In this document: piece by piece, positions 1 through 56,836 of the stretch | Layout of the letters: the number at the start of each line of letters is the position of its first letter | How positions within the stretch are numbered: position 1 is the first letter of the stretch | From: Thamnaconus septentrionalis | Taxonomy: Eukaryota > Chordata > Actinopteri > Tetraodontiformes > Monacanthidae | Assembly (NCBI GenBank): GCA_009823395.1 | Contig: CM020502.1 | Coordinates: forward strand, 30,006,444-30,070,443 | DNA length: 64,000 bases | Direction of reading: 5' to 3' | Made by a program: the position numbers and the translations under genes | Notes under the pieces: model-generated | Told to the model about the DNA's origin: nothing | What the model saw: only the letters and a program-made list of their open reading frames with translations | Databases searched by the model: none

Positions 1-709
1 GAGGAGGAGGAAGAGGAGGTGGAGGGGGAAAGGGGTAAGAGGAGGAGATGGAGGATGAAGAAAGGAGGAGAGGAGGTGGAGGAAGAGAAGGAGAGAAGGT
101 GAGGAGCAGGAGGAGGGGGAGCAGAAGAAGAGGGGTAGGAGGTGGAGGAAAGGAGGAGGAAAGGAAGAAAACCATGAGTTTCAAAAAAAAACCACCATCC
201 TGGTGTCCTCAGTCAGTACGTTCACATGACACTCGAGAAAACTGAATTATTGCCTTTGTCCGATTATGACGAACAACTGAAGTGCATGTAAATGTGTTAG
301 TACGACAAAGATCGGAGTTTGAGAACTCCGACGATGGTCGATGTGGGCTGACGGTAGCGAAGCACATTTGTAGCTGTTTGGTGAGGAAACTCGTGAAATT
401 GAAGAGCGCTAGGAACATTACACCAGTGTTGTATTGCTCTCCAGTTGTTATGTGATTGTGCGATGAAAGAAGTAAAACCGGAAGTTAACGCGCTGAAAAG
501 ACTCGTATCGCCCCCTAGTGTGGGGGAGGAGGACGCATCCCCGTCAGTAATTCGATTAGACGAGAAAACCGAATGATGAGCTTAGTCCGATTAAGTGCTG
601 AGTGACCCTGGTGGCTCAGAAGCAGAAGATCCAGGTGGAGATGGAGGAGGAGCAGCAGGTGGAGCAGCAGGTGGAGCAGCGGGTGGAGCAGCAGGAGCGG
701 CATCCTCAC
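1..709. other. plcl2 intron at the left edge
   Basis: Intron sequence downstream (in gene sense) of the last visible plcl2 exon. Bases 1-170 are purine-rich (GGA)n-like. About 234-265 and 562-593 carry an imperfect 32-bp direct repeat starting gagaaaac and ending gtccgatta, 26 of 32 positions identical. No gene or exon was recognised here. The C2-domain exons of plcl2 must lie to the left of base 1. Confidence 0.6.
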
Positions 710-11867
<11,158 letters not shown>

Positions 11868-12200
11868 TGTGACACCTCGCGAGGCAGAGTTCCTCAGTTC
11901 TCCAGGGAGGAGCAGCGGAGGTGGAGGAGGATGTGCAGATGGAGGTGGTGGTGGAGGCAGCGGCGGCGGCGGCGCTCCGAACAACGCAGCGGCGCTGCAC
12001 GCGTACGCGCCATCGTCTGCTGGAAGCGTCAGAAGAACTTCCCTTTTCTCTCTCTCTCTCTCTCTCTCTACCACACACGCGGTCACGCAGAACGGTGAAA
12101 CGCAGCGACGCGCCTTCCAAACCCTGCCGCCGCCGACCGGACTCCTCTCTCGGCTACAGCTGGCGCGCACTTGCGGCCAGGAAACAGCCGCTTAAGTCAC
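11868..12200 (-). promoter_or_regulatory. Presumed plcl2 5' UTR / promoter region
   Basis: GC-rich and CpG-containing DNA immediately upstream of the plcl2 ATG, with GGA/GGC trinucleotide stretches at 11918-11975 and (CT)n at about 12045-12070. It is placed by position and composition only. No TATA box or defined start site was identified. Confidence 0.4.
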
Positions 12201-12368
12201 CGTCTTCTCCTCCTCCTCCTCCTCCTCCTCCTCCTCCGCGACTCCAGCGCGTCTCCTCACGGTGACAGGAGGACCCACACCGTGGGTTCGACCAGCTGTC
12301 GTCACCACTGTTCCGGTTCCGCTGCCGATGGAGGAGTCATTGTGCTGTCGACTCACAAAATATAATAA

Positions 12369-12421
<53 letters not shown>

Positions 12422-13081
12422 AATAATAATAATAATAGTAATAATAATAAATCAAGTATATAATAATAATATTTTATTATTACATCATTACCAACAGAAG
12501 CTATTCCAGTTATCAACCACCTGATGATCAGCTTCATTCATAATTAATGACAATACTTCAAGCACCTACCTGGAGCCCATGACGTGTAATGAGGATAACC
12601 TGTAAGGTTGTGACAATTAACCTGCAAAACATTCTAGTTATGCAATGAAATTAAGTAACAAGTCATTAAAAAAAAGTTATTTTTTCATAAAAACATGTCA
12701 AAAGGAATCACGAACACACACAAAAATTAAACTTGAGGCACAAAGCTTTTTAATTCATGCCAGATAAGGGACGGGTGAAAAAAACCCCAAAACAAACTAA
12801 TACGGTCTACATTGAAACAAGGACTACCCCGGAAAGACAAGCAACATCAATCAATACCAATGCACAGATTGTGTAAATTAAAAGGGTTTTAGTTTTTAAA
12901 TCCTCGATCCTGGTGTTGTTTTCTGGAGCCTGCAGGCTGCAGACGCTCCATCAGCCGTCTTTGTTCAGATTAATTGAATCCAAGGTCTTGGACTTGGCCC
13001 AAGCGTTCAAGGGTGGGGGTGGGCGGAGGGGTGGAGGCGGGTAGAACTGATTCATTGCTTAGGGACGAGTGCCAAGGCGGT

Positions 13082-13129
<48 letters not shown>

Positions 13130-13132
13130 CTC

Positions 13133-13186
<54 letters not shown>

Positions 13187-13208
13187 ACTCTCTCTCTCTC
13201 TCTCTCTC

Positions 13209-13278
<70 letters not shown>

Positions 13279-13571
13279 TCACTCACCCTCTCTCTCTCTC
13301 ACTCACTCAAGGGGAAACGCCAAATAAAACAGATGACTTTACTCTCCTCCTCCACCTTCCCCGAAAAACACAAGTCACTTGCTAAAGACAAGGCGGGTCA
13401 AAAGTGCCCCCCCCCCCGAACACGCCAGTTTACCAGCAGCGCCTAGGCCAATCAGAGCAGGGGAGGGTGGTAGGTGAGGAATGGATGGGGTCCATCCTTC
13501 CTTCCATTCAAGGGTTTGATTTAAGATTTAAAGGAGAAAATATGTGGAGGTTCCAGCCGGCAATGACCTCT

Positions 13572-13643
<72 letters not shown>

Positions 13644-14024
13644 GCAGAGCAGCAGATCTGCGATTTAACAGGCTGCACACATGGTGTCATCTCCCTAATG
13701 GGACTTGTAGTTTTTTTTTATTAGAATGCCAGCGTGAACACCAGAGAAGAGAAGGTGACCCACTGTAATTTTAAGAGGCCACGCAGGATATATATATAAA
13801 AAATAAAAAAACACACCCAGCTGCACGCACACACACACATACACACACACACACACACATAAGGTCAGCGGTGACGCCGGCAGCAGCTGTCACAGCTGTG
13901 TTTTATAATACAGAGAGATTTAGTGTTGCAGGGCGACGCCCCCCCTGGGTTAGGTGGTGGTGGGGGTGGTGGTGGGGGGGGGGCATCAGAGAGGAGTGGC
14001 AGGTCTCCCTCACTCTCTCTCTCT

Positions 14025-14064
<40 letters not shown>

Positions 14065-15142
14065 AGCACGAGTCTAACGCCTGCACACAGGATGCAGACA
14101 GAGGCGGTGTCGAGGTTACATCAGCTGTCGGCGGGGGGGGGCACAGGGGTGAGACAGGGGTGAGACAGGGGCGAGTGGAAGGTGTCTGCTGGCCGTCACG
14201 GCGGCTGTCAAGCAGAGGGTGGCGCTCTCACGGCTGCTGCAGGGTTGCAGCAGGGTGAGTTAGAAGCGCCTGGAGGAAAAATCATCTCTTCTTCCTCCTC
14301 CTCCTCCTCCTCCTCCTCTCTTCTTGTGAATGTCTCTCTTGAGCCACCTTGAGCCACGCTGCTTAGTCTTTGCTGCCACCTAGTGGCCCATTGAGAAAAC
14401 ACAGCGGGCAGGTCCGGTCCCATAGCCCCCACCCCTTTTCCCTCCCCTTCTTCTTCTTCTCAGGCGTTTATCCATCCAAACTGATGATGATGATGATTCA
14501 ATAATCTATCAATAAATGCCCCCCACCCAAAAAAATTAGCCCTCTGTTTACAGCCTCCATGCTTGCGTTGACATTTCGCTAGTGTGCTCGCTGACTTCAA
14601 TGGACGTATGGACGTCGTTTGAGGCAAATCACAAAGGTGAAAATGAAAAAGTGCAGCCAGCAGAAGAACAATGAAGGACAGACATTTGCTTTATTTTTTT
14701 TTGGATGAAATAAAATACAAAACTTTTGATGGGAGAAGCGACTGATGTTTTTGGTGGGTTGCTGATCCCAGAGTCCCATCTAAAAAACAAACAAACAAAA
14801 CCCTGACTAACACCAGTTTACATGTGCTGCAACCTAGTGCATTTAATATATATATGTATATGTATAAATGTGTATGTAAATATACATATATATATATATA
14901 TATGTTTATAGCTAAGGGGAAATTTAAAATAAAAACTTGTATAAAAAAATTAGTTCCAACTTAATTCCTGATGAATGAGGGTGGAGAAACTCCAAGTGTC
15001 AGGATTTCATCGCTGCCACCGCATCCTAAATGAAAACACCACAGAACAAGGAGGCTGTAGACGTTCTTAAAGGGGGGAAAAAATAAAGCAAAAGCAAATC
15101 TATTTCCAGCAAGTCTCACCCGTCGCCGCTGGCCCCCGCCTT
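12201..15142. repeat. plcl2-dnah7 spacer, mostly simple repeats
   Basis: No gene recognised. The content is (CTC)n 12204-12237; (ATT)n/(TTA)n 12366-12440; (TC)n about 13083-13310, over 200 bp with short CACT interruptions; (CAG)n 13572-13643, about 24 units; (CA)n about 14031-14062; and (CTC)n about 14293-14320. Between these, 12480-13080 and 13320-13560 look like unique sequence without open frames of note. The right end should hold the dnah7 3' UTR. Confidence 0.75.
14690..14695 (-). terminator. Candidate dnah7 polyadenylation signal
   Basis: TTTATT on the plus strand is AATAAA on the minus strand, about 450 nt downstream of the dnah7 stop codon. It is the first exact signal I found in that direction. 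Cleavage evidence would need transcripts. Confidence 0.35.
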
Positions 15143-45811
<30,669 letters not shown>

Positions 45812-46640
45812 GTTTAAGTCAGTACAATGCAGTTTGGAAAGTAGGAAAGAATCAGCGTATTCCAATCACAGCTTTCCAACGTCCTCTGGCCTCCGTGTTG
45901 GCTGTCTGAAAGTCAAATGTGATGAAAAGTCACCAACACCTTCAGGAAACCAACACACGGCGGGTCTCACGGGCAACCGTTTCCCAGGGTAACTTGACCT
46001 CAGCCACCTACTGTGTAAAAGGCGCGGGGTGGGCGGTGTCCTTTTTTCGTGAGTCTACTGCTGTTTTTCCCTCTAGGATGGCAACCGCGTGAGCCACCTC
46101 GCTCTTCCTTTTACCTTGTCGTTGCTAATTATTGGCTTATTGGTGCCCATTGTCGCTGCTTTCTTGCTTCCCAACAGGTTCTAGTGTTCAGTCTGGTCTC
46201 AAACAGATAAACGAGCTCAAATAAACCGCGCTACGGTGTTATGTTGAAACTCGTATTCCTTTTTGAAGGTATCTTCGAAGATTAGGGTGCTAGCTAGCTG
46301 TGTCCTCTCCGAATCGACGGGGTTTCGAGAACTTGGCGAAAAGAAACGTGAAACAAAAAACAAACAAACGTTAACATATAATTTAGTAGAGAAAGTCTAC
46401 GCATCGCTCCATACAGTTAAGGGCGAATGTATGAGCAGTTTGATAACTATATCAATGTGGAAAATACACTTACAAACGGGAAAACGTAAGTGACTTGAGA
46501 TTGAAATTACGACAGGAGGGTCACGTGACTTGGGTTGGGTTTGGCTGGTGTGAGGTCGCAGTCGTCTGGCAGGATCGAAGCGGCTCCTCTCGAGTTTGCG
46601 TCGCCTTATTAATTTATTCATTTTTTAATAGTTTTAGAAG
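45812..46640. promoter_or_regulatory. Bidirectional dnah7-dazl promoter region
   Basis: About 0.8 kb between the most upstream candidate dnah7 start (minus strand, ATG at 45811) and the dazl ATG at 46641 (plus strand). 45979-45993 reads gtttcccagggtaac, close to the RFX X-box pattern GTTNCC-spacer-RGNAAC with a 3-nt spacer. 46500-46615 is CpG-containing (agtcgtctggcaggatcgaa). No TATA box was found. That the two genes share elements is inference from distance and orientation. Confidence 0.5.
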
Positions 46641-48636
46641 ATGGTGAGTTCGACTCGCGGAATCACACGTCCCGATCATGTTTTGTTGACGTGACTTTTA
46701 AACTAATGCAATTCCGTCTCGCATAGTTTCGGTGTGTTTTTTCTGCTGATCGCTAGCATGCTGCGCTAAGTGCGGTAGCTAATCGTCGAGCTCGAAAATG
46801 GCGCAATAGTTCCTGTTGGCTAACCGTTGCTGCTGTGAATGTTCCAACCTTGACCGAGCAGGGCGACCGACTCACATTTTGGCCGACTACCTTTGTGATT
46901 ATACGATCCTTACATTTGGGTCATCTTGCAATACACTTTTCAGCCGCCAATTCTTACAATGCTGCTAGTTTGCACTTCTACACGTTGACTCCACACTCTT
47001 GACCCACATGTGTAGATCTATAATCAAAGCTAGTAGGCTCATTAGCAGATTTTCAGCGGGTCGAGATAATATTTTATTTTCATGCTCTGGTCGAATTCGC
47101 TCTTTCCACTCGTCTTAACTGGATTTCTGGATTTTTCTTGCAGGAATCTCACGTCGGCGGCCTCGGCCGAGGGTCCCTGCGGCTGCCCAATGGCTACATA
47201 CTACCCGAGGGCAAAGTGACCCCCAACGCCCTATTTGTTGGTGGGATTGACCTAAATGTAAGATTTGTGGAAACCGCCGACATGTTGTATTCAATCAAAC
47301 AATGACGTGTCAAGTTAAATATACCGTGTATGAAGACGCGATCAATATATTCATTGATCGCGTTAACATTATATAATCGTAAGAATAATCTTGAATTTGG
47401 GCCTTTAGTTTGTCTGCAAATTATCAGGCGCTCTGTCAGTTTTTGCTAGCACTGGGCAAAATGGAGTTAAGTCATTACGCTAAAGTCTTATATTTCATTT
47501 TAATCTGCAGGTGAGTGAAAATGAAATGGCAGAATTATTTTCCTTGTATGGTTCTGTGAAGGAAGTGAAAATTATCACGTACCGAGGAGGGATCTGCAAA
47601 GGGTGAGTGTTGATCAGAAAGAGTGCTAAATTGTCCGACTTCCCGTTGTGTTTTTAAATGTAAACAAATTGTCATTTAGGTAAATTTTAATGTGTTTTTT
47701 TTCTAAACTAAATCTTTATTTAGAAGGAGAGCCAGCACATTTGTTTTGCCTGCATACATATACATTTGATACAGTGTTTTCTGTCGTCGTCAGTCTGTGT
47801 GGTTCTAAACTACAAAACTTTCTATGTATCTATTCTACCAATACGAGTCCCCCAACTTGTTCCAAACTTGAAATTCAATTTCTGTAGATCAGAGACGTGT
47901 ATGAAGTTACTATTTGCTTTCTGTGGGTTTTTTGCAATTCCAGATATGGATTTGTTTACTTCAATGAGGACGTCAACGTTCAGTCCATCATTGAGGTTTG
48001 TTCAAGTCCGTCTGCCTTCTTAACGGGCAATGCGCTGTTTTATCAAGGCGTGTTTTAACCTTTTCCCCTTGTCGCATCTGCGGCCGCAGCAACAGATGAG
48101 CTTAAAGGGCCGCAAACTCAAGCTGGGCCCTGCCATCCTGAAGGAGAGGAGCCCTCGTACGTCCCTCCCGTCAGCCGCACGTCTGCTCGTTTGGTTCCAA
48201 CTCATGTCAACGCGCTCCTTTGCGCGCGTCGCTGTGTTTGTGGTTCTCATCCAGGCTCGCGGCCGTCTCGTCTCTTCGGTCCTCTTCCTCCCCCTCCGCG
48301 GATGAGCACTCCACAGTATTACTGCTGCACCTGCTGCTCGCCAGTGGGCAGGACCGTCACACAGCCCCCTCCGCCCATCTACAACACCGCCAGTCCCTAC
48401 AGCCAGGTAACAAACATACACAAACACACACACACACAGCACCACGTCAGCAAAGCATTCACATGAATAGATCAGCCTGCCTGGTATGTCAAGTGTTATC
48501 TTCTTCTTCTTCTTCTTCTTCTTCTTCTTCTTCTTCTTCTTCTTCTTTGTAGCCGTACACCTTCTCCAACTCAGCGGGTTATATTGGGATTCCACAGATT
48601 CCAGTAAACTATGCACAGAGTCCCTATGCCTACGAG

Positions 48637-48683
<47 letters not shown>

Positions 48684-48992
48684 GGATGCAAATTATCGAT
48701 TAATTCATTAATTGTTAGTTGATGACCTTATTGATCGATTAACGATTAATTGATAAGCAGCGATTAAATTTCACAATGAGAAGTGTGTCAAGAACACATT
48801 ATTTAACCCTTAAATGATGCTGAGGGTCCAATGTGACCCATTTTTACACGAGAGAACAGTGAAAACAGCCTAAACATTCATTCTCTGACTTTAAGTTGAC
48901 TTCTAATGGGTCACATTTCAACTCTTTTTTTTCTTTTTCTTTTTTAAGTTCTACGTATACAGGTATACACCACGCCATTGAACAAAAAACCC

Positions 48993-49032
<40 letters not shown>

Positions 49033-49643
49033 GCGCGCGCGCTCCCATTCCAACACACCAGTTAGTAAGCAATACTACTACTAGTAGTAGTACAGAAGCA
49101 TTGACTCTCGTTCAAGATGTAGTTCAACACACACTGAGCTCTGCTGTAGTCTTTTTATTCTCCGCCCCCTTGGCTGACCACTCACCGTTTCCATCAACAC
49201 ACAGTACACTGCACCACAGTGGATAGCGGACGACAGGACGTGGCATGCTAACCAGGTGACTTCAGATGTTGACTTGTAACTGAGTTTTGTTGTGTTGTTG
49301 TTGTTGCTGCTGCTGGTGTTTTTTTTACAAATTAAAATTGATGAGAAAATTCAGGTTTTTTTTCTTTTTTCTTCTTCTTTTTTTTTAAACAAACTTCTGC
49401 GCTGTTTTTTTCTGGCCACTAGATGGTGTAGTAGTCTAACCAGCATTAGATTTCTGAGCTTTGCAGCTATGGAGAATTTTGTGCTTATCAAGTCTTTTTA
49501 TTTTTTTCAAAGATAATAACCTGAAACCGTTTGACTCACCTGGTTAACGTGAGTGCCTCCTCTCCTCCTCCACACACCTCTTTCTCTCTTTCTCTCAGAA
49601 TTTTGTGGACTGCGGCGTCCAGACGATGGTCACGGTAATGTAG
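46641..49643 (+). CDS. dazl: Deleted-in-azoospermia-like protein (Dazl)
   Basis: Germ-cell RNA-binding protein that recruits poly(A)-binding protein to 3' UTRs and promotes translation; needed for germ-cell survival and meiosis (family knowledge). Nine coding exons: 46641-46643 (ATG alone, then GTGAGT), 47144-47257, 47511-47602, 47944-47995, 48090-48156, 48255-48406, 48553-48636, 49205-49255, 49599-49643. The total is 660 nt, giving 219 aa with all phases matching. The RRM has RNP2 LFVGGI and RNP1 KGYGFVYF; ITYRGGICKGYGFVYF and LKGRKLKLGPAILKERS are typical of fish Dazl and distinguish it from Boll. A Pro/Tyr/Cys-rich region follows, then the single DAZ motif (IPVNYAQSPYAYE) and the conserved end NFVDCGVQT...VM. 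The DAZ exon has microsatellites on both splice sites. The start codon is separated from the rest of the protein by a 500-bp intron. Confidence 0.95.
48500..48680. repeat. (TTC)n and (CA)n flanking the dazl DAZ-motif exon
   Basis: (TTC)16 at 48500-48547 forms the whole polypyrimidine tract, five bases before the exon start at 48553 (tgtag). On the other side the donor is gta followed directly by (CA)n, 48639-48680. The exon (28 codons, a multiple of three) could be skipped without a frame change. Confidence 0.9.
48990..49040. repeat. (CA)n(GC)n microsatellite in dazl intron
   Basis: About 36 bp of CA followed by gcgcgcgcgc, a Z-DNA-prone alternating purine-pyrimidine block. Confidence 0.85.
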
Positions 49644-51645
<2,002 letters not shown>

Positions 51646-51949
51646 TGGCCCTCCCTGTGAGAAGCTCTTTAGCTCGGATGACCTGCTGCAGGAATCAGTG
51701 CTTCACCTCTCCGCCTCCTCCTTCTCCTCTGGGGGCCTATCAGGGGGCTTCCCTCGGCCGGGGAGGCTGCAGTCTTCCCCGGCAACAGGGTCCCGCCACG
51801 GAGCGCTTTGTTTTTCTCGTGTCTGCAGCCGTGTCCCGGCTCCCCGGTGTGTGTGGGGGGGGTGGGGGGGTCCTGGCCGGCCCGTGACCACCAGCAGCAC
51901 CGCAGCAGCCAGTCAGACACTCGCTGCTGAATTATGAATCAGTCTGGAT

Positions 51950-52456
51950 AGCCGCCTATTAGATATGAATCTTGCACGAGGCGACGCTCCGGGAGAGCAC
52001 GAGCCCCTCCGACCTCATTAGGGCAGCCGTGACGACCACGTGGCTCTTGCCAGGGTGTTGAGGAGGGAAGTGGGAAACCCTTGATCCGGGTCGGGTCCGC
52101 CCAGGTGCACGCCGCGCGGGGCGGGTGGGTCTCACCGGGCCCACACACACGAGAGGGCGCGCGAGAGATACACGGGGAGGGGGGGGGAGCTGTCAGCCTC
52201 CCTTTTCTCTCTCTCTCTCTCTCCCACTCACTCACTCTCACACACACCCCAGTGCTCACACACCGGCGGGGCTGCTCGGCAGCAGGCTGTGTGTGAGCCG
52301 AGCTGTGGATGATGCCTGTTCTGTTTGGATCCCACTGAAGCCGAGCCGAGCCGAGCCGAACCGAGCGAACACGGAGGAGGAGGAGAAGGAGGAGGCGCAC
52401 GAGGCTTCCTGGAGCAAGACGCGCGCGTGACTCGGGTCCGGCGCGCATGCGACTCG
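51950..52456 (+). promoter_or_regulatory. rftn1: GC-rich candidate rftn1 promoter and 5' UTR exon
   Basis: CpG-rich DNA (gcgcgcgag, gccgagccgagccgag, gacgcgcgcgtgac) ending in a strong splice donor: gactcg|gtgagttcc at 52456/52457. The first rftn1 coding exon at 59784 has an acceptor, so an upstream untranslated exon is required; this is the best candidate. It contains an ATG (52447) three codons before the donor, which would be an upstream start if transcribed. Assignment is inference. Confidence 0.4.
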
Positions 52457-52702
52457 GTGAGTTCCACTTCTGTTGTTGTTGTCATGAATCATAATCCGTC
52501 GTTTGTTTTTTTACACTGACGTCCCCGTTTGGCGCGAGGTGGATTTAAGCGCGAGCTATTTAGTTAATGACACGTGGTTTTTTTTGTTTTGTTTTGTTGT
52601 TGTTGTTTTAGTTGAGAAGCGCGTGCGGGTCTCTGTCCCTCTGTTGACACCGCGAGCCGTCCGTCGGGGGAGAATCACTATAATAAAACACACCGCGGGA
52701 AC

Positions 52703-52740
<38 letters not shown>

Positions 52741-53489
52741 CACAGGTTGGTGAGCGGACGGAGTGAGTCAAGACGGTGCGTGACGGAGCCACACAGATGG
52801 GGAGAGTGGGTGGCGCGTGCGCGGAATGATCTGATCTCGTGCCATGTATCATCATCACCCGTCCGGCTAAAGTGGCGCCGTCAACCGAAGGGGGAGGAGG
52901 AGCAGGGAAGTACGGAGTACAGGAGGGGGAGGGGGGGGGAGCAAGAGGAGGAGGAATGGGGGTTCAGGAGGAGGTGTAGGAGGAGGTGGGGGTTCAGGTG
53001 AGGGGGTAGGTGCAGGAACAGGAGGAAGACGAGGAGGAAGGGGGTTCAGGAGGAGGTGGAGGAGGAGGAGGAAGAAGAGGAGGTGCAGGAGGAGAGCGAT
53101 GGGTCGAGGTTGAGCGCCTCCGACAGGCAGGCAGGAGAAGGGAAACCCGGCGAGATGTAATTTCAAGCTCGGCTGCGCTCACACCAGACGCACGGCGGCA
53201 TCAATTAGTCACATGTAGTTGCTGCCTGCTTCTCCCCACCACCAGCACCACCAGCACCACCAGCACCACCAGCAGCATCCCAGTGACGGCCCAGTTTGTC
53301 AACGCGGCCCAAGGAACAGAGAGAATGCAACCGACAGCCAGTCTGACTGACAATCCCACCAAACTTCAAGCACAACTGGAGGCTCAAGTTTTTGACAAAC
53401 TCACAATTGTCCTCCCCCATTAATTTGAATAGAGTTGCTTAGCCAGCCCAGACGCTGAAAAAGTTTGAGTTCCTCACTAGAGAGCGCAT

Positions 53490-53765
53490 GGAGCCTGTCA
53501 CATTCATTTCTGGAAGAAAAAAAATTAAAGTCCATGACTGTAAAATCTGCAATAGAAAGATTTGCTGTGAACTGTATTTCAGGTCAAAGATCGTCCTGTT
53601 AGCTCTTTTAGAGGCCTACATTTTTGTATTGCTGTCAATTGGAAAAATTGCTTTTTGGGCCCAGTGGGATTTTATTGCTACAGTACCTCGAGAGGCCACT
53701 GGGGGATAAAATGGACGCACCGCCATATTGCCAGTCCGGTACCCAGTTCTTATAATACAGCCAGC
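53490..53765 (-). repeat. Interspersed repeat D, copy 3 (inverted, partial)
   Basis: On the minus strand it reads aagaactgggtacc...ggccactg-type sequence matching the start of copy 1 (aagaactggataccgggcgg; ccagtattgc). It is shorter and more diverged than copies 1 and 2. Confidence 0.5.
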
Positions 53766-53854
53766 CATGAGCTGGAATCCACACCTCAGGTCTTCCTGAT
53801 AGTAGGAGTGGGTGAGGAGGGGAGGGGCCGCTGCTGGTGGGGCAGAGTTTAACT

Positions 53855-54130
53855 CAGGAATGGGCAAACTATGGGCCGGGGACCATATGCGGCCCATTAA
53901 GCTTTTTATTCCGGCCCGCGAAACTTGAGGAAATTATAATAATGGTAAGTAATAATAGTAGTAACAATAATAGTAGTAAGTAGTTTAACAACTTACTAAA
54001 CTAAGAGTAAGTCATTTTAAGAGTCATATCAATAAAGAGCGAAATACCGTGGGGCTTTAAAGACACCGATTTGGTTGTAATTTTGCTTTGGTTCATTTTC
54101 ACATTAAAGCAACATGTTTTCAACAAATCC
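53855..54130 (+). mobile_element. hAT-like MITE, family A copy
   Basis: Starts caggaatgggcaaactatgg and keeps the interior stretches gcggcccattaagc, tcaataaagagcgaaatacc and ctttggttcattttcac seen at 8094 and 57680. The right end is not clearly bounded. Confidence 0.65.
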
Positions 54131-56790
54131 CATCATAGATTGTTTCTCTTAAATGGTGGCTCACCAAAACACTCCATCCATATACCAAATGCCATTTGAA
54201 ACTACCTCCAAAAGGTTGGTTTCAATCCGTTTTGCAAAAATCAGATTTTGTGCGATTTGAGGCTGTTCAGATAACAAAAGAGCCATTCGGTTTCAATCTG
54301 GATTTGCTAAAAAATTGGCTGGCAGTCTGAATGCGGCTAAAGTGACCTGCCGACTGCTGATTGGTCCATTTCTGGTCGCAAACAAAACTTTCTTTTTTTT
54401 TGCACCTTTGAAGTTAATCTGGTTACTAGAGGTCGTCTTGCTCAAGATATAATCATAACTCATAATCAATTCATTAGAAATAGAAATTAAAAAAAATCCA
54501 GCCACAGTGTTGTTTCCTTCAGCATCTCCAGAGTGAAGCCTGACAGACAGACAAACGGATTCGTCATCACTGTCATCATTTTTTCTCCTACCCCCCACGC
54601 TGCCTCATTAACACGCCGTCTGAGGTGATTACAGTTTCCGTGAAGGGGTGAGGTGTGTCTCCCCCCTTCTCCCCCCCAGGGCATCTCCAACGCACTCTCT
54701 CATCTCTGTGGGCTTCCTTCCTCACTTCACCTCACTCCCCCCGCGCCCCTGCCACACACACACACACCTCCACCATCTCACCGTCAGCATCCTTTCATCC
54801 AACCCAGGCTCAGTCTCCAACACAGCAGGAGGGAGGGTGGGGCGGGAGGAGGAGGAGACCACGCCCCCCTGTCTGTCACCTCTGATGATGACATCCGTCA
54901 CATCCAGCCAACCAGCCATCACAACAATGGGTTGTCAGTCTGTTGACTGGCTGTTTGTTTGTCTTGACAAGCAGCGGCGGAGGCTTTGCCCGAGGAGGTG
55001 GTGGAGGTGCGAGGAGGAGGTAGAGGAAGAGGAGGAGAGGGAGGTGGGGTAGGAGGAAGAGAAGGAGGAGGAGAGAGAGAAGTAGAAGGAGGTGGGGGAG
55101 AAGGTAGAGGAGGAGAAGGTCGGGGAGGAGGCTGTGGAGGAGGAGGAGAAGGAGAAGTAGGAGGTGGGAGGGGGAGTAGGAGAAAGAAGGTGGAGGACTA
55201 GAGAAGTGACATAACTGGGAGTCCAACCCGGTTAATTAGCTCAGAATTCCTCTCACTCTGGTAAACAGCAGGTCGTCTTTGGGCTCCGCCCGTTAAAAAG
55301 TCCTGCCTGCACCATAAAAAAAAATAGAGGAGGAGCCAGACGCGCTGTGATTGGCTGGCTGGCTCAGTCAGGATAACAACAGTGGAAAACAGTATGTTCA
55401 CCATATAAGGACGATACCTCTACACAGGAAGTGAGCATATCGTCAGATACAGGAACTACCTGTGTGCTGTGATTCTGACTCATCTCCATATTTCAATTAT
55501 TTTAATGAGTATAAAAAATTTGGAATATGTTTAATACCAGTTTTGTTTTGGGGGGGGGGGGGCAACGTAGTAGTACTACAATCAACCAAAACTTAATTCT
55601 TGCTTCTTCTTTTTTTTTAGCCAGTAGGTGGCGCTTGTAATTAAGTAAACGGGCAGTTCCTTCTTATTTTATTCATTTCTCTGTTCCTGATTGGCTTTGG
55701 ATCAGAGGACATTTGGAGAAACTCCGCCCATCACAGTGGTGGTGGTGGTCTCTCGCCCAGCAGCCAATAGGAAGCCTCGGACCGTTACCGTGTGAAAAGA
55801 GCCAATGAGAACAAAGACCTAGATATTAGCACAATATCAACTCATTAAGTTACGTTTACATTTTTCAATGTTTTTGTAATCTTTATTTCCTCTTTTTTTA
55901 CTCTAACTTCTCATAGTAGTAGTAGTTGTAATAATAATAATAATAATAAGAATAACACATTTTATTATGTATTATTTTTATTATGCTTTATAATAAAATA
56001 TTTTATTCCTCCTCCTCCTCCTACTTTCTGCATACCCCCCCGCCCCCATCCTACCCCTCTTTCACCTCCTCCCCCTCCCACCCTGCCCCCCTCCTCCTCC
56101 CGCCCCTCCGGAGTGACACTGGGAGGTATCAGAGCGCCGTCGGATTAACGCTCTCGTGCAAATCCGCTGTCAATTCAAAAAAAAAGGAAGAAAAAGGAGA
56201 AGAAACCCTCCTCGTCTTCCTCGGCTTCTTACAAGAGAATGTGTAATGAGACGCCCTCTGCCGCTCTCCGCCCGGCTTTGTCTTCGCCCCACTCTCTCTC
56301 CTCGCCTCTCTCTCCTCCTCTCGCTCCTTTCATCCCCCTCCACCCGTCTCCCCTTGTTTAATGGATGCTTTTCACTCCATCCATCCACCCATCCATCCAT
56401 CCATCCTTCTCTTTCTCTCTCTCTCCTCCCTTGTTTGTGGGGAGTGAGCGAGCGGGAGAAAAAGATTCCGTTTGAAGTCGACGTGGAGCCGCGAGAGAAA
56501 AGACGGCCTTCGTTCGGATCTGGAGGCAAAAATATGAAAAAAAGAAAAGTGTCTCCAGTCCGCCGACCGCTGCAGTTCTCGCTCTTTATTTTCCAGCCGT
56601 TTTTCCGGTGCTCGGGCAGATTAACTTGTGAAATGTGCAGAGTTACGAGTGAGAGGAGGAGCTTTGATTTGAAGGTGGAGTATCAGCTGACAAAGACGTC
56701 AAAAGGTTCCGACTGCAGTAGTGCAGTTCAGAGAGAGTCACAACACCAGCTCTCAGTCAGTGTACGTATGAATGTATACATAGATATACA

Positions 56791-56836
<46 letters not shown>

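Noticed and set aside
46641..49643. Boll (boule) rather than dazl
   Set aside because: NGYILPEGKVTPN, ITYRGGICKGYGFVYF and the NFVDCGVQT ending are Dazl features; Boll has a different N-terminus and RRM sequence.
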